64,000 nt of DNA from Terrimonas sp937888905 (GCA_937888905.1 CALATA010000014.1:62001-126000), one strand, 5' to 3'; numbered from the stretch's first letter, positions 24,909 through 33,456 are shown. The notes: a model not told the origin generated them from the letters alone. Translations and numbers: made by a program.

Positions 24909-25628
24909 TCAGATCCCCAGCACGTCCTTCATGCTAAAGATACCTTTTTTATCCTTTATGAATTCAGCGGCCAGCACGGCGCCTGTAGCGAACCCCGTAC
25001 GGTTGTGCGCTGTATGGATGATTTCAATATCGTCGATGGGGGATTGATAGCGTACGCTGTGTGTGCCGGGTGCAGGGTCTTCGCGGAGGCTTTTGATGAA
25101 AAGGTCTTCCGGTTTATCAGAGGGTTCGTTGACCCATTGCTGTTTGCTGCCGCCCAGGTTTTCGATCACCTGTTCTGCCAATGTAATGGCCGTGCCGCTG
25201 GGCGCATCTTTTTTCTGTGTATGATGAATTTCTTCCAGGCTCACGCTGTACTCGGGGTGAGTCGCCATCAGCGAGGCCAGTTTGCGGTTGAGTTCAAAGA
25301 AAAGATTGACACCTACGCTGAAATTGCTGGCGTATAAAAAACTTCCGTTGTGGTCTTTTACTTTGGCTTCCACTTCGCCGAGGCGTTCGGTCCAGCCGGT
25401 AGATCCGCAGATAACGGGGGTATTGGCCTCAATTGTTTTAATCAGGTTGTCGAAGGCGCTATGCGGGCCTGTAAATTCGATAGCCACGTCGGCGGCGGCG
25501 AGTTTTTCCGCATTCAGATCGCCAACATTGGTTTCATCTATTTTCAAAACGATCTGGTGTCCTCGTTCCAGGGCGATGGCTTCAATAGCTTTGCCCATTT
25601 TTCCATATCCGATCAGTGCGATGTTCAT
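24909..25628 (-). CDS. dapB: 4-hydroxy-tetrahydrodipicolinate reductase
   Basis: DapB reduces 4-hydroxy-tetrahydrodipicolinate in the lysine and diaminopimelate pathway, supplying peptidoglycan precursors. The 239-residue protein has the NAD(P) loop IGYGKMGKA at residues 6-14, ICGSTGWTE in the central region, and the substrate-binding, catalytic segment EIHHTQKKDAPSGTA with its paired histidines and lysine. The length matches the short Bacteroidota form. It follows the parA-parB-DUF5683 block on the same strand, separated by an inverted repeat. Confidence 0.95.
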   Translation of the reverse strand: MNIALIGYGKMGKAIEAIALERGHQIVLKIDETNVGDLNAEKLAAADVAIEFTGPHSAFDNLIKTIEANTPVICGSTGWTERLGEVEAKVKDHNGSFLYASNFSVGVNLFFELNRKLASLMATHPEYSVSLEEIHHTQKKDAPSGTAITLAEQVIENLGGSKQQWVNEPSDKPEDLFIKSLREDPAPGTHSVRYQSPIDDIEIIHTAHNRTGFATGAVLAAEFIKDKKGIFSMKDVLGI

Positions 25629-25658
25629 TGAGGGTTATTTTTACTGCGTAAAAATAAC

Positions 25659-25748
25659 AATTAGACGATTTGAAAATTTGATAATTTGAAAATGGCTTCG
25701 CTTATTGAATTCAAATATCAAATCATCAAATTTTCAAATTGTCTAATT
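25659..25748. repeat. Long AT-rich inverted repeat between DUF5683 gene and dapB
   Basis: Arm 25659-25682 and arm 25725-25748 are reverse complements over 24 bases with one mismatch, 42 bases apart. The arms are built of 7-8 base units (TTGAAAAT, TTGATAAT), relating them to the heptamer arrays elsewhere. It could fold into a hairpin in the transcript linking the two genes. The left-hand side ends 2 bases before the DUF5683 stop codon. Confidence 0.85.
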
Positions 25749-25749
25749 A

Positions 25750-26400
25750 TCACCGGATGTTCAACACCAGACTCAACCCCGTAGTACCTGCCATCTGGCT
25801 GTAACCGGGTTTGATGCGAAGGCTGAGGTCGGGAGATACGTCGAAGGTGCTGAGGTGCGCGTCGACAGAGGCGTCTACGACGTTCAATCCCCAGGCGATA
25901 AGAAAGAATACGGCGGAGTAGTCGATATCGCGGCGATAGGAGTCGCGGTAATAACGCAGGGTTTCACCGCGGTTATTCTGCACAAGCGCCTGTAGCTTGG
26001 GAGCTACTTTTTCATAAGCGCCTGTTCCTTCTTCCTGTAATACTTTATAAGCGAAACGTGTACGGTTATACCACCTGAGGTTGTAAACAAAGATGCCGCC
26101 GGTAACACCGAGTGCCGCATACACAATAGGTACTTTCCATACTTTACCATTGTACAATTGTCCGAGACCGGGAAGTACAGCAGAGCGGATAGCCGCTACG
26201 CGGGGAATGCGTCCTTTCTTTACCACTTTACCGGTTGAGTCTATAACGTCTGCGGGTTTGCCGGAGAATACTCCTTCTGGTGTGGTGGAGTCACGCATGG
26301 CCCGCGCCGAGTCGGCACGCGTTTGCGCTTTCAAAGCAAGCGGAGTGACAGCAAAAAGCAGGCACAGTAAAATAATATGATGTAAGCTGCGAAGACGCAT
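25750..26400 (-). CDS. DUF5683 domain membrane protein
   Basis: A 216-residue protein with a signal peptide (cleavage near LKAQ), a charged linker of about 40 residues, and the DUF5683 core: RSAVLPGLGQLYNGKVWKVP followed by a hydrophobic helix (YAALGVTGGIFVYNL), NRTRFAYKV, and RRDIDYSAVFFLIAWGLNVVDA. Family members lie next to parB in many Bacteroidota. The role is unknown; the context suggests a link with the cell envelope or chromosome segregation. It starts 11 bp after parB on the same strand. Confidence 0.85.
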   Translation of the reverse strand: MRLRSLHHIILLCLLFAVTPLALKAQTRADSARAMRDSTTPEGVFSGKPADVIDSTGKVVKKGRIPRVAAIRSAVLPGLGQLYNGKVWKVPIVYAALGVTGGIFVYNLRWYNRTRFAYKVLQEEGTGAYEKVAPKLQALVQNNRGETLRYYRDSYRRDIDYSAVFFLIAWGLNVVDASVDAHLSTFDVSPDLSLRIKPGYSQMAGTTGLSLVLNIR

Positions 26401-26411
26401 GATGACGGTGA

Positions 26412-27338
26412 TCAGTCCGCAGAAATGTTCAGGTGTTTCAGCAACTTGTTGAACTCTTCCAGCGAATAATAATCGAAGGTGATCTGTCCGCTTCCGTTGC
26501 GGGCATGTTTCACTTTCACTCTTGTTTCAAATTGAGATGCTAATTTATCCTGAATCCGCTGATACGCAGCAGGGAGCTGTGTTTTTGCCGTTTTTTTAAC
26601 AGTGCCGTTCTCTTTGTAAAGATTTCTTACCAGCGTTTCCGTCTGGCGTACAGACAATCCGTTGTCGCGGATCTGGCGGAAGATATAAAGCTGTCTGTCT
26701 ACGGTGTCTACGTTGATAATCGCGCGTGCATGGCCCATGCTCAGTTCGTTGCGGCGCACGGCGAGTTGGATGTCTGGCGGCAGTTTCAGCAGGCGGATAA
26801 AGTTGGCCACGGTGCTACGGTCTTTGCCCATGCGTTCTGCCACTTGTTCCTGCGTGTAACCGAGTTCATCCATCATCCGTTTGTAGCTGAGTGCTACTTC
26901 CACCGCGTTGAGGTTTTCCCGCTGCAGGTTTTCCAGCAATGCCAGTTCGAGCAGTTGCACGTCATTGGCCTGACGGATGTAAACGGGAACGTCTTTCAGT
27001 CCGGCCATTTGCGAGGCGCGCCAGCGGCGTTCACCCGAGATAAGACGGTATTTGCCCGTGGGAAGTTTTGAAACAGTGATAGGCTGAATGATGTCATGCA
27101 GCTTTATCGATTCTGAAAGTTCTTTCAGCGCCTGTTCGTCGAAATCGTGACGGGGCTGTTTGGGATTGGTTTCGATATCGCCTACCGGCACGCGGGAAGT
27201 GGCGGTGGCCGCTTCCACGGCGGCGGGTTTCAAAGCGGCGTTGTTACCGGAACCGGTTTTCAGATCTGAATCGATGCCTTGCAACAGGGAACGGATCCCT
27301 TTGCCGAGCATATCTTTATTTTGTTTGGGCTTGGTCAT
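26412..27338 (-). CDS. parB: Chromosome partitioning protein ParB
   Basis: ParB binds parS sites, spreads as a CTP-dependent clamp, and with ParA segregates origins. The 308-residue protein has the CTPase/nuclease-like domain (IETNPKQPRHDFDEQAL, then the RLISGERRWRASQMAG C-motif region at about 100-120), the helix-turn-helix (YTQEQVAERMGKDRSTVANF), and a C-terminal dimerisation domain. It follows parA by 16 bp. I found no obvious parS 16-mer in the intergenic parts of this window. Confidence 0.95.
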   Translation of the reverse strand: MTKPKQNKDMLGKGIRSLLQGIDSDLKTGSGNNAALKPAAVEAATATSRVPVGDIETNPKQPRHDFDEQALKELSESIKLHDIIQPITVSKLPTGKYRLISGERRWRASQMAGLKDVPVYIRQANDVQLLELALLENLQRENLNAVEVALSYKRMMDELGYTQEQVAERMGKDRSTVANFIRLLKLPPDIQLAVRRNELSMGHARAIINVDTVDRQLYIFRQIRDNGLSVRQTETLVRNLYKENGTVKKTAKTQLPAAYQRIQDKLASQFETRVKVKHARNGSGQITFDYYSLEEFNKLLKHLNISAD

Positions 27339-27354
27339 GTGTTAACGGGAAGGT

Positions 27355-28158
27355 CTACAGTTCCAGGATACGCTCCTCCTGCGACATTTTGGTCAGGTTA
27401 TTCTTTTGCAATATTTCCTTTGCCAGGTTGAGGTAGTTCACGGAGCCTTTGCTGTTGGCGTCGTAAAGGATAACCGGTTTACCCACGCTGGGTGCTTCGC
27501 TGAGGCGGGAGTTGCGGTGGATGATGGTATCAAAAACGAGCTCGTCGAAATGTCTTCTTACTTCGCTCACCACCTGGTTGCAGAGGCGAAGACGGCCGTC
27601 GTACATCGTCATCAGGATGCCTTCGATCACGAGAGCAGGGTTGAGGCGGCTTTGCACGATCTTGATCGTGTTGAGCAGTTTTCCCAGACCTTCCAGGGCG
27701 AAGAATTCGCACTGTACCGGCACGGCCACCGAATCCGAAGCGGTCAGGGCGTTTACGGTAATGAGACCCAGGGAAGGAGAGCAGTCGATCACGATAAAAT
27801 CGTAATCTTCCCGGACGGCTTCCAGCAGATTTTTCAGTACCATTTCCCGGTTGGGGTAGTTGATCATTTCGATCTCGGCACCTACCAGGTCGATATGCGA
27901 AGGGATCAGGTCGAGGTTGGGAATTTCTGTTTTAAGGATCACATCACGCGCGGTAGCCTGATTGATCATGCAATCATACAGGCTTTGGGTAATGTTGTGC
28001 AGGTCAAAGCCTACGCCGGTAGTACTGTTGGCCTGAGGGTCACCGTCCACCAGCAGGGTCCGGTATTCCAGTACGGCAAAACTGGCCGCCAGATTGATAG
28101 CGGTAGTGGTTTTGCCTACGCCTCCTTTTTGATTTGCTACGCCGATGATTCTTGCCAT
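27355..28158 (-). CDS. parA: Chromosome partitioning ATPase ParA
   Basis: A 267-residue ParA/Soj ATPase. The deviant Walker A motif KGGVGKTTT begins at residue 11 with the signature Lys11 and Lys16; VDGDPQANST is the A' motif and FIVIDCSPSLGL the Walker B. ATP-bound dimers bind nucleoid DNA and are released by ParB. It is the first gene of the parA-parB-DUF5683 set. Together with dapB on the same strand this order is common in the Bacteroidota, so the block is probably ancestral. Confidence 0.96.
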   Translation of the reverse strand: MARIIGVANQKGGVGKTTTAINLAASFAVLEYRTLLVDGDPQANSTTGVGFDLHNITQSLYDCMINQATARDVILKTEIPNLDLIPSHIDLVGAEIEMINYPNREMVLKNLLEAVREDYDFIVIDCSPSLGLITVNALTASDSVAVPVQCEFFALEGLGKLLNTIKIVQSRLNPALVIEGILMTMYDGRLRLCNQVVSEVRRHFDELVFDTIIHRNSRLSEAPSVGKPVILYDANSKGSVNYLNLAKEILQKNNLTKMSQEERILEL

Positions 28159-28213
28159 AAGCTATTGCCCGCCTGCGGATGTTAAAGACAGAAAATGGGA
28201 AATTGATGAAATG

Positions 28214-28221
28214 CAAATGTA
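28214..28221 (-). promoter_or_regulatory. -7 box of the parA operon
   Basis: On the minus strand the sequence is TACATTTG, an exact TAnnTTTG match, 55 bases before the parA ATG. A run of T residues (CTTTTTTAAG) lies about 20 bases further upstream, in the place of the -33 box. Confidence 0.55.
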
Positions 28222-28433
28222 ATGGGATTCCGGGGCTTAAAAAAGGGGCGGGCCAAGCTTTCGTGAACCGGACCACCGGAAACCGGGAAAAAAGGATAAT
28301 TCCTTGACTGATACGCCTATTTTTGTCCCTTTCCGGCTTACCGGCGACAATCTTTTATCATTTTTAGCGGTCTGTAAGCCAACAATCTGCCGCATATCGT
28401 TGTTTTTTGCGGCAGCAACTAAAAGAGCGACCC

Positions 28434-29684
28434 ATGCGCAACACTCCTTTCTGGTGGATATTGATAGGTCTGATGATCCTGCTGGACATTTACATCTTCC
28501 AGGCGGTGCGGCTGCTGGCCCAACCGGCCGGGCAACGTACGCGGCTCATCATTTATTCCGCTTATTGGAGCATTTCTGCGGCGGCGCTGATCGTCTTGCT
28601 GCTGTTGCCTTATTTCCAGTTTTCCCAGCAAAGCCGTTTTCTCCGCTCCACCATTTTTGCCATCGTCATCGGGCTGTTTTTTGCCAAAGTAATAGCGGCC
28701 CTGTTCCTGCTGATCGATGATATCCGCCGCGGCATCCAGTGGATCGCTGCCAAACTTTTATTCCGCAATACCGAAGGCGAAGAGTTGCAGGAGGGAACCG
28801 GCATTTCACGTTCAGTGTTCATGAGCTGGCTTGGCATCGCCGCCGGTTCCGGGCTTTTTGCCACACTCATTTATGGTTTTGGCAACAAATACAAATACCG
28901 TATACATAAAGTGCCGCTCGATTTCGCCAATCTTCCCCAGGCTTTCCGTGGCCTGCGCGTGGTGCAGTTGTCGGATATTCATTCGGGAAGTTTTACCGAC
29001 AAGGAAGCGGTCATGCGCGGTGTACAAAAAGTACTGGAATTAAAACCTGACCTCATCCTTTTCACCGGCGACCTTGTAAATAATATAGCGGAGGAAATGA
29101 AAGATTACATGGATGTGTTCGACAAACTCCATGCACCGATGGGTGTGTATTCCGTGTTGGGCAACCATGATTACGGAGACTATGCGCAGTGGGAAAATGC
29201 GGAAGCCAAAAAGGCCAACCTCGATGAACTGAAAGCAATTCATGCAAAACTTGGCTGGCGTTTGCTGTTGGATGAACACGTGGTGTTTGAACGCGGTGAA
29301 GATAAAATTGCATTGATCGGTGTACAAAATATCAGCGGCAGGAAGAGTTTTCAGACCTATGGAAATTTATCCAAAGCCTACGCAGGCTCGGAAGCAATAC
29401 CATTTAAAATACTGATGAGTCACGATCCTTCGCATTGGGAAAGCGAAGTATTGCCTTCTTATAAAGACATCGATCTTACCCTTTCCGGACATACGCACGG
29501 TATGCAATTTGGCGTGGAGTTGCCTGGTTTCAAATGGAGTCCTGTTCAATATGTATACAAGCAATGGGCGGGCACTTATGAAGCGGGTAAACAACATCTA
29601 TATGTGAACCGCGGATACGGATTTATCGGTTATCCGGGGCGGGTGGGTATTCTTCCCGAGATCACACTGCTTGAATTTTCTTAG
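28434..29684 (+). CDS. Membrane-anchored metallophosphoesterase (YkuE-like)
   Basis: A 416-residue protein. Four hydrophobic segments fill about residues 5-160, the last near ITRSVFMSWLGIAAGSGLF. The calcineurin-like phosphoesterase domain follows with all metal-binding motifs: QLSDIHSG, FTGDLVNN, LGNHDYGD, SHDP and SGHTHGMQ. YkuE-type relatives act on lipid or wall-linked phosphates, so the substrate may be an envelope component. The ATG at 28434 starts directly before the first helix; a frame from 28407 only adds a basic leader. It is divergent from parA. Confidence 0.88.
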   Translation: MRNTPFWWILIGLMILLDIYIFQAVRLLAQPAGQRTRLIIYSAYWSISAAALIVLLLLPYFQFSQQSRFLRSTIFAIVIGLFFAKVIAALFLLIDDIRRGIQWIAAKLLFRNTEGEELQEGTGISRSVFMSWLGIAAGSGLFATLIYGFGNKYKYRIHKVPLDFANLPQAFRGLRVVQLSDIHSGSFTDKEAVMRGVQKVLELKPDLILFTGDLVNNIAEEMKDYMDVFDKLHAPMGVYSVLGNHDYGDYAQWENAEAKKANLDELKAIHAKLGWRLLLDEHVVFERGEDKIALIGVQNISGRKSFQTYGNLSKAYAGSEAIPFKILMSHDPSHWESEVLPSYKDIDLTLSGHTHGMQFGVELPGFKWSPVQYVYKQWAGTYEAGKQHLYVNRGYGFIGYPGRVGILPEITLLEFS

Positions 29685-29903
29685 TCGTTTCACTGCAACG
29701 ATTTTTTAACAAACATAAATAGGGGTAAAGCAAAAGCTGGATTGTCCTGTGACAAACCCGGGAATGCTTTTTAGATAATTCTTCACAAAACGGCCGCAAT
29801 AAAGAAAGGGCTGTTGCTGTTTTAGCAAAATGTTGAAGGTTGTTTAATCAGCTAACCTTACGGGTGGTATCGTATTGATAACGCAAACAAAAAAACACAG
29901 ACA

Positions 29904-30491
29904 ATGAAAACGAAGCTTCTCTTACCGCTGCTCGCAGCCGTGTTATGTTCACAAGTTGCCATGGCACAATTTCATATCGGCGTTCGTGCCGGTGCCAACA
30001 TTAACAAGATCGAAGGCAAATCATTCAAAGACGAATTCAAGTACGGATACCTGCTTGGCGGCTTTGCCGAAATAGGTGTCGGCCGTAAGTTCAGCATCAA
30101 CCCTGAAGTATTGTTTAATCAATACACCGGTACTGTGTCAAGCGAGTACAAAGACATTTACGAAGGCGTGTTCAACTCTGATCAATCCAAAGTAAAGATC
30201 AATTACCTTTCCATTCCGCTGGTGCTCGATTACAAACTGCTGGGACCTATTCACCTGCAGGCTGGTCCGCAATTCAGTATATTGATGAATAAGGACAAAA
30301 ACTTTTTGGAAAATGGCGGTGATGCCTTCACCAAAGGCGATCTTGCCCTGCTTGGCGGCGTGCAACTGAAGTTGAGTGCGCTGCGTATCACAGGCCGTTA
30401 TGTGGTGGGGCTGAATAATATCAACGATATCGACAACCAGGACAGATGGCGCAGCCAGGCGTTCCAGGTGTCGGCAGGTTTTGCGCTCTAA
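29904..30491 (+). CDS. Outer-membrane beta-barrel protein (porin family)
   Basis: A 195-residue protein with a signal peptide ending AMAQ and a single beta-barrel domain of the OMP_b-brl_2 type: FHIGVRAGANINKIEG at the start, GYLLGGFAEIGVGRKFSINP, YLSIPLVLDYKL, and a C-terminal aromatic strand FQVSAGFAL. About eight amphipathic strands can be drawn. These proteins are abundant in Bacteroidota outer membranes; transport or structural roles are not distinguishable. The 219 bp upstream show no repeat and no other gene. Confidence 0.85.
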   Translation: MKTKLLLPLLAAVLCSQVAMAQFHIGVRAGANINKIEGKSFKDEFKYGYLLGGFAEIGVGRKFSINPEVLFNQYTGTVSSEYKDIYEGVFNSDQSKVKINYLSIPLVLDYKLLGPIHLQAGPQFSILMNKDKNFLENGGDAFTKGDLALLGGVQLKLSALRITGRYVVGLNNINDIDNQDRWRSQAFQVSAGFAL

Positions 30492-30558
30492 AGTCTCTTC
30501 TTTCTTGCCAGATAAAGGATAATGCTGTTCCGGAAAAAGCGGGGCAGCATTTTTTTTT

Positions 30559-30643
30559 AATTCAAAAGTTAAAAGTAAAAATTCAAAAGGCGTCAATCGT
30601 GAACCGTCAATCGTCAATGGTGAATGGTCAATGGTCAATAAAA
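30559..30643. repeat. Heptamer array, ATTCAAA then AATCGTC/AATGGTC families
   Basis: Twelve 7-base units in one register: ATTCAAA, AGTTAAA, AGTAAAA, ATTCAAA, AGGCGTC, AATCGTG, AACCGTC, AATCGTC, AATGGTG, AATGGTC, AATGGTC, AATAAAA. Two unit families are joined without breaking the period. It belongs to the 400-base gap between the outer-membrane protein gene and lon. Confidence 0.9.
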
Positions 30644-30670
30644 CAGCCCCGGTGCTAACCTAAAAAAACT

Positions 30671-30770
30671 ATCACCTAAGGCCGAAGGATCGGCGCTATA
30701 ACCTCAGCCCGAAGCTTCGGGCCTCACGCTTTCACCCTTACACCGTACGCCTTTTACCTCTCTTCCGCCA
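30671..30770. repeat. Palindromes and TTACACC-type repeats upstream of lon
   Basis: GCCGAAGGATCGGC (30681-30694) is an imperfect hairpin and GCCCGAAGCTTCGGGC (30707-30722) a perfect 16-base palindrome. They are followed by units such as CTTTCAC, CCTTACA, CCGTACG and CCTTTTAC, the reverse complement of the GGTGTAA family. A similar pairing of a CCCGAAG hairpin with this family is found at 51528-51582. The rest of the gap up to 30891 shows no gene. Confidence 0.75.
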
Positions 30771-30891
30771 GAATGACAAAATTCCCGCTTCCAGACACGG
30801 CTGGCATTAATCTTGGCAGATAGTTATTCCGTCGTATTTTTACCGGTTCAGCCGCGAACCTGACAGAACGTCCAAAACAGAAGATTAACAC

Positions 30892-33303
30892 ATGAAACTA
30901 GATAAATTCTTTTTTAACGCTGAGGATGAAATGGACTTTATGCCGATTATTCCCCTCAACGAAACCGACCAGGATGATGGTGTAATAGAAGTGCCCGCAG
31001 ACCTGCCGATCCTGCCGCTCCGCAACACCGTGCTGTTTCCCGGCGTGGTACTCCCCATCACCGTAGGGCGCGACAAAAGTATCAAAGCCGTCAACGACGC
31101 CTACAAAGGCGATAAACTCGTTGGCGTGGTAGCGCAAAAAGACAGCTCGATCGAAGATCCGGAAGTAAAAGACCTCGAAACAGTGGGAACAGTGGCCCGG
31201 ATCGTGAAGCAGATAAAAATGCCCGACGGCGGTACCACCATCATTATCCAGGGCAAAAGCCGCTTTGAACTGGAAGAAATTATTTCCGAAGAACCTTATT
31301 TCCGAGCCCGCGTGCGCAAACTGGAAGAGCAGGAAGCACCCAAAGAAGCAGACTTTGAAGCCTATGTAGCCACCATTAAAGATCTCGCTACCGAGATCAT
31401 TCAGTTGTCGCCCAACCTGCCGGCAGAAGCTTCGATCATCCTGCGCAACATCGAAAATCCTTCTTTCCTTATTCATTTTGTATCGAGCAACCTCAATACC
31501 GATACACGCGAAAAGCAGCGCCTGCTGGAAGTAGGCAATATCCGCGAACGCGCCGATATACTCATGCAACTGCTGCAAAAAGAATTGCAGTTTGCGGAGC
31601 TGAAAAATAAAGTAACGACCAAGACGCGTACCGAGATCGACAAACAACAACGCGAATACTTCCTGCAGCAGCAATTGAAAAGTATCCGCGATGAACTCGG
31701 CGGCGATCCCAATACGCAGGAACTGAAAGAAATGCAGAAAAAGGCCGAAAACAAAAAATGGCCGGACACTGCAAAAGAAGCATTCAAAAAAGGGATTGAA
31801 AAACTGGAGCGCATGCATCCGAGTACACCGGATTATTCGGTGGTGTACAATCACCTCGATCTGATGCTCGATCTGCCCTGGGAGGATTATACCGAAGACA
31901 GCTACGATCTGTCAAAAGCACGCAAAGTGCTGGATGCCGATCATTACGGTATGCAAAAGATCAAAGAACGCATCCTGGAATACCTGGCCGTACTGAAACT
32001 GAAAGGTGATATGAAGAGCCCGATCCTTTGTTTTGCCGGCCCTCCCGGTATTGGCAAAACATCCCTGGGTAAAAGCATCGCACATGCCATCGGACGAAAA
32101 TATGTACGGCTGAGTCTCGGTGGTATGCACGATGAGAGTGAAATACGCGGACACCGTAAAACCTATATCGGTGCCATGCCGGGCCGTATCCTGCAGTCGC
32201 TCCGCAAAATAAAAACGAGCAACCCGGTGATCGTACTGGATGAGATCGATAAAATCGGTAACGACTTCAGAGGCGATCCTTCTTCTGCCTTGCTGGAAGT
32301 ACTGGATCCCGAACAGAACAATACGTTCTATGATAACTATCTCGAGCTGGAATATGATCTGAGCAAAGTATTGTTCATTGCTACGGCCAACAACCTGCAG
32401 AATATTCAGCCCGCTCTCCGCGACCGCCTCGAGATCATCGATCTCAGCGGGTATGCAGTGGAGGAAAAAGTAGAGATAGCCAAACGTCACCTGTTGCCCA
32501 AACAACGCGAGCTGCATGGCCTGAAGAACACCGCCTTCCGTATAACAGATAAAGTGCTGGAGAAAATTATTGCGGATTACACACGTGAAAGCGGTGTACG
32601 CGATCTTGATCGGCAACTGGCCTCCATTATGCGTAACCAGGCGAAGAAAGTGGCAATGGATGAAGCAATATCGCCTTCGCTGAGCGCGGATGAAGTGGAA
32701 CATATCTTAGGCAAGCCGCGTTTCAGTAATGAATTATATAAAACCGCCAACATGCCCGGTGTAGCTGTTGGGCTTGCCTGGACGTATGTAGGAGGTGATA
32801 TCCTTTTCATCGAGGCCAGTCTCAGCGACGGCAAAGGTGAATTGCGCTTAACCGGTAACCTGGGCAATGTGATGAAAGAAAGTGCGAGCACGGCGCTGAG
32901 TTACCTGCAATCGAATGCGGTGCGCTACGGATTTGATTCGAAATTGTTTGAAAAGAAAAATATCCACGTCCACGTACCGGAAGGTGCCGTTCCCAAAGAC
33001 GGTCCGAGTGCGGGGATCACGATGATGTCGGCGCTTGCCTCGGCGTTTACGGGGCGCAAGATCAAACCCTTCCTCGCCATGACCGGTGAGATCACCTTGC
33101 GTGGACAGGTATTGCCGGTGGGAGGAATCAAAGAAAAAGTGCTGGCGGCGAAACGCGCGGGTCTGAAAGAGATCATCGTTTGCTGGCAGAATGAGAAAGA
33201 TGTATCCGAGATCGAAGAAGGTTTTATCAAGGGCATTAAATTCCATTATGTGAAAACGATGGATGAAGTGCTGGAGATAGCGCTGGTGAAAGGGAAAAAG
33301 TAG
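30892..33303 (+). CDS. lon: ATP-dependent protease Lon
   Basis: An 803-residue cytoplasmic protease that degrades misfolded and regulatory proteins. The LON substrate-binding domain covers about residues 40-240 (LPILPLRNTVLFPG), a coiled-coil region follows, and the AAA+ module has Walker A GPPGIGKTS at 383-391 and VIVLDEIDKIG as Walker B. The Ser-Lys dyad is Ser706 in PKDGPSAGITM and Lys749 in GGIKEK. Length is usual for bacterial Lon. The TAG stop at 33301-33303 opens a heptamer array. There is no companion gene. Confidence 0.97.
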   Translation: MKLDKFFFNAEDEMDFMPIIPLNETDQDDGVIEVPADLPILPLRNTVLFPGVVLPITVGRDKSIKAVNDAYKGDKLVGVVAQKDSSIEDPEVKDLETVGTVARIVKQIKMPDGGTTIIIQGKSRFELEEIISEEPYFRARVRKLEEQEAPKEADFEAYVATIKDLATEIIQLSPNLPAEASIILRNIENPSFLIHFVSSNLNTDTREKQRLLEVGNIRERADILMQLLQKELQFAELKNKVTTKTRTEIDKQQREYFLQQQLKSIRDELGGDPNTQELKEMQKKAENKKWPDTAKEAFKKGIEKLERMHPSTPDYSVVYNHLDLMLDLPWEDYTEDSYDLSKARKVLDADHYGMQKIKERILEYLAVLKLKGDMKSPILCFAGPPGIGKTSLGKSIAHAIGRKYVRLSLGGMHDESEIRGHRKTYIGAMPGRILQSLRKIKTSNPVIVLDEIDKIGNDFRGDPSSALLEVLDPEQNNTFYDNYLELEYDLSKVLFIATANNLQNIQPALRDRLEIIDLSGYAVEEKVEIAKRHLLPKQRELHGLKNTAFRITDKVLEKIIADYTRESGVRDLDRQLASIMRNQAKKVAMDEAISPSLSADEVEHILGKPRFSNELYKTANMPGVAVGLAWTYVGGDILFIEASLSDGKGELRLTGNLGNVMKESASTALSYLQSNAVRYGFDSKLFEKKNIHVHVPEGAVPKDGPSAGITMMSALASAFTGRKIKPFLAMTGEITLRGQVLPVGGIKEKVLAAKRAGLKEIIVCWQNEKDVSEIEEGFIKGIKFHYVKTMDEVLEIALVKGKK

Positions 33304-33368
33304 TATTAAGTAATAAGTATTAAGTAATAAGTAGTGAGTGGTGAGTGGTAAGTTTTCAGTAATAAGTT
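33301..33368. repeat. Heptamer array, TATTAAG/TAATAAG family, starting at the lon stop
   Basis: After the TAG stop the sequence reads TATTAAG, TAATAAG, TATTAAG, TAATAAG, TAGTGAG, TGGTGAG, TGGTAAG, TTTTCAG, TAATAAG. Nearly every unit contains TAA, TAG or TGA, and the 7-base step moves it through all three frames within 21 bases. Confidence 0.93.
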
Positions 33369-33371
33369 TGG

Positions 33372-33399
33372 CCATGGTTCGTGTATACACGAACCATGG
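33372..33399. repeat. Perfect 28-base palindrome
   Basis: Bases 33372-33385 and 33386-33399 are exact reverse complements; the centre is GTGTATACAC and the outer ends are CCATGG. It lies between two heptamer arrays downstream of lon. It could be a REP-like element, a protein-binding site or a cruciform; no poly-T follows. Confidence 0.9.
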
Positions 33400-33418
33400 T
33401 TGTTTAACGTTGGCAATA

Positions 33419-33434
33419 TTGGTGTTTACACCAA
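33419..33434. repeat. Small palindrome related to the one after prfC
   Basis: TTGGTGTTTACACCAA has 7-base arms around a TT centre. It shares the outer TTGGT/ACCAA with the palindrome at 1103-1126, although the two loci are 32 kb apart. Both are followed by a GCG-containing word (CGCGAGATGC, GCGAAACGCGG). Confidence 0.7.
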
Positions 33435-33456
33435 CAGCTTGCGAAACGCGGCTGTT

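Noticed and set aside
26412..28158. parS site near parAB
   Set aside because: I looked for a GTTTCACGTGAAAC-like palindrome in this part and saw none; it may lie elsewhere.
27406..28185. 259-codon plus-strand frame over parA
   Set aside because: Antisense to parA; the ParA motifs are on the minus strand.
30898..32703. Two long minus-strand frames (318 and 263 codons) within lon
   Set aside because: Both are antisense to lon with Phe/His-rich translations typical of mirrored codons.
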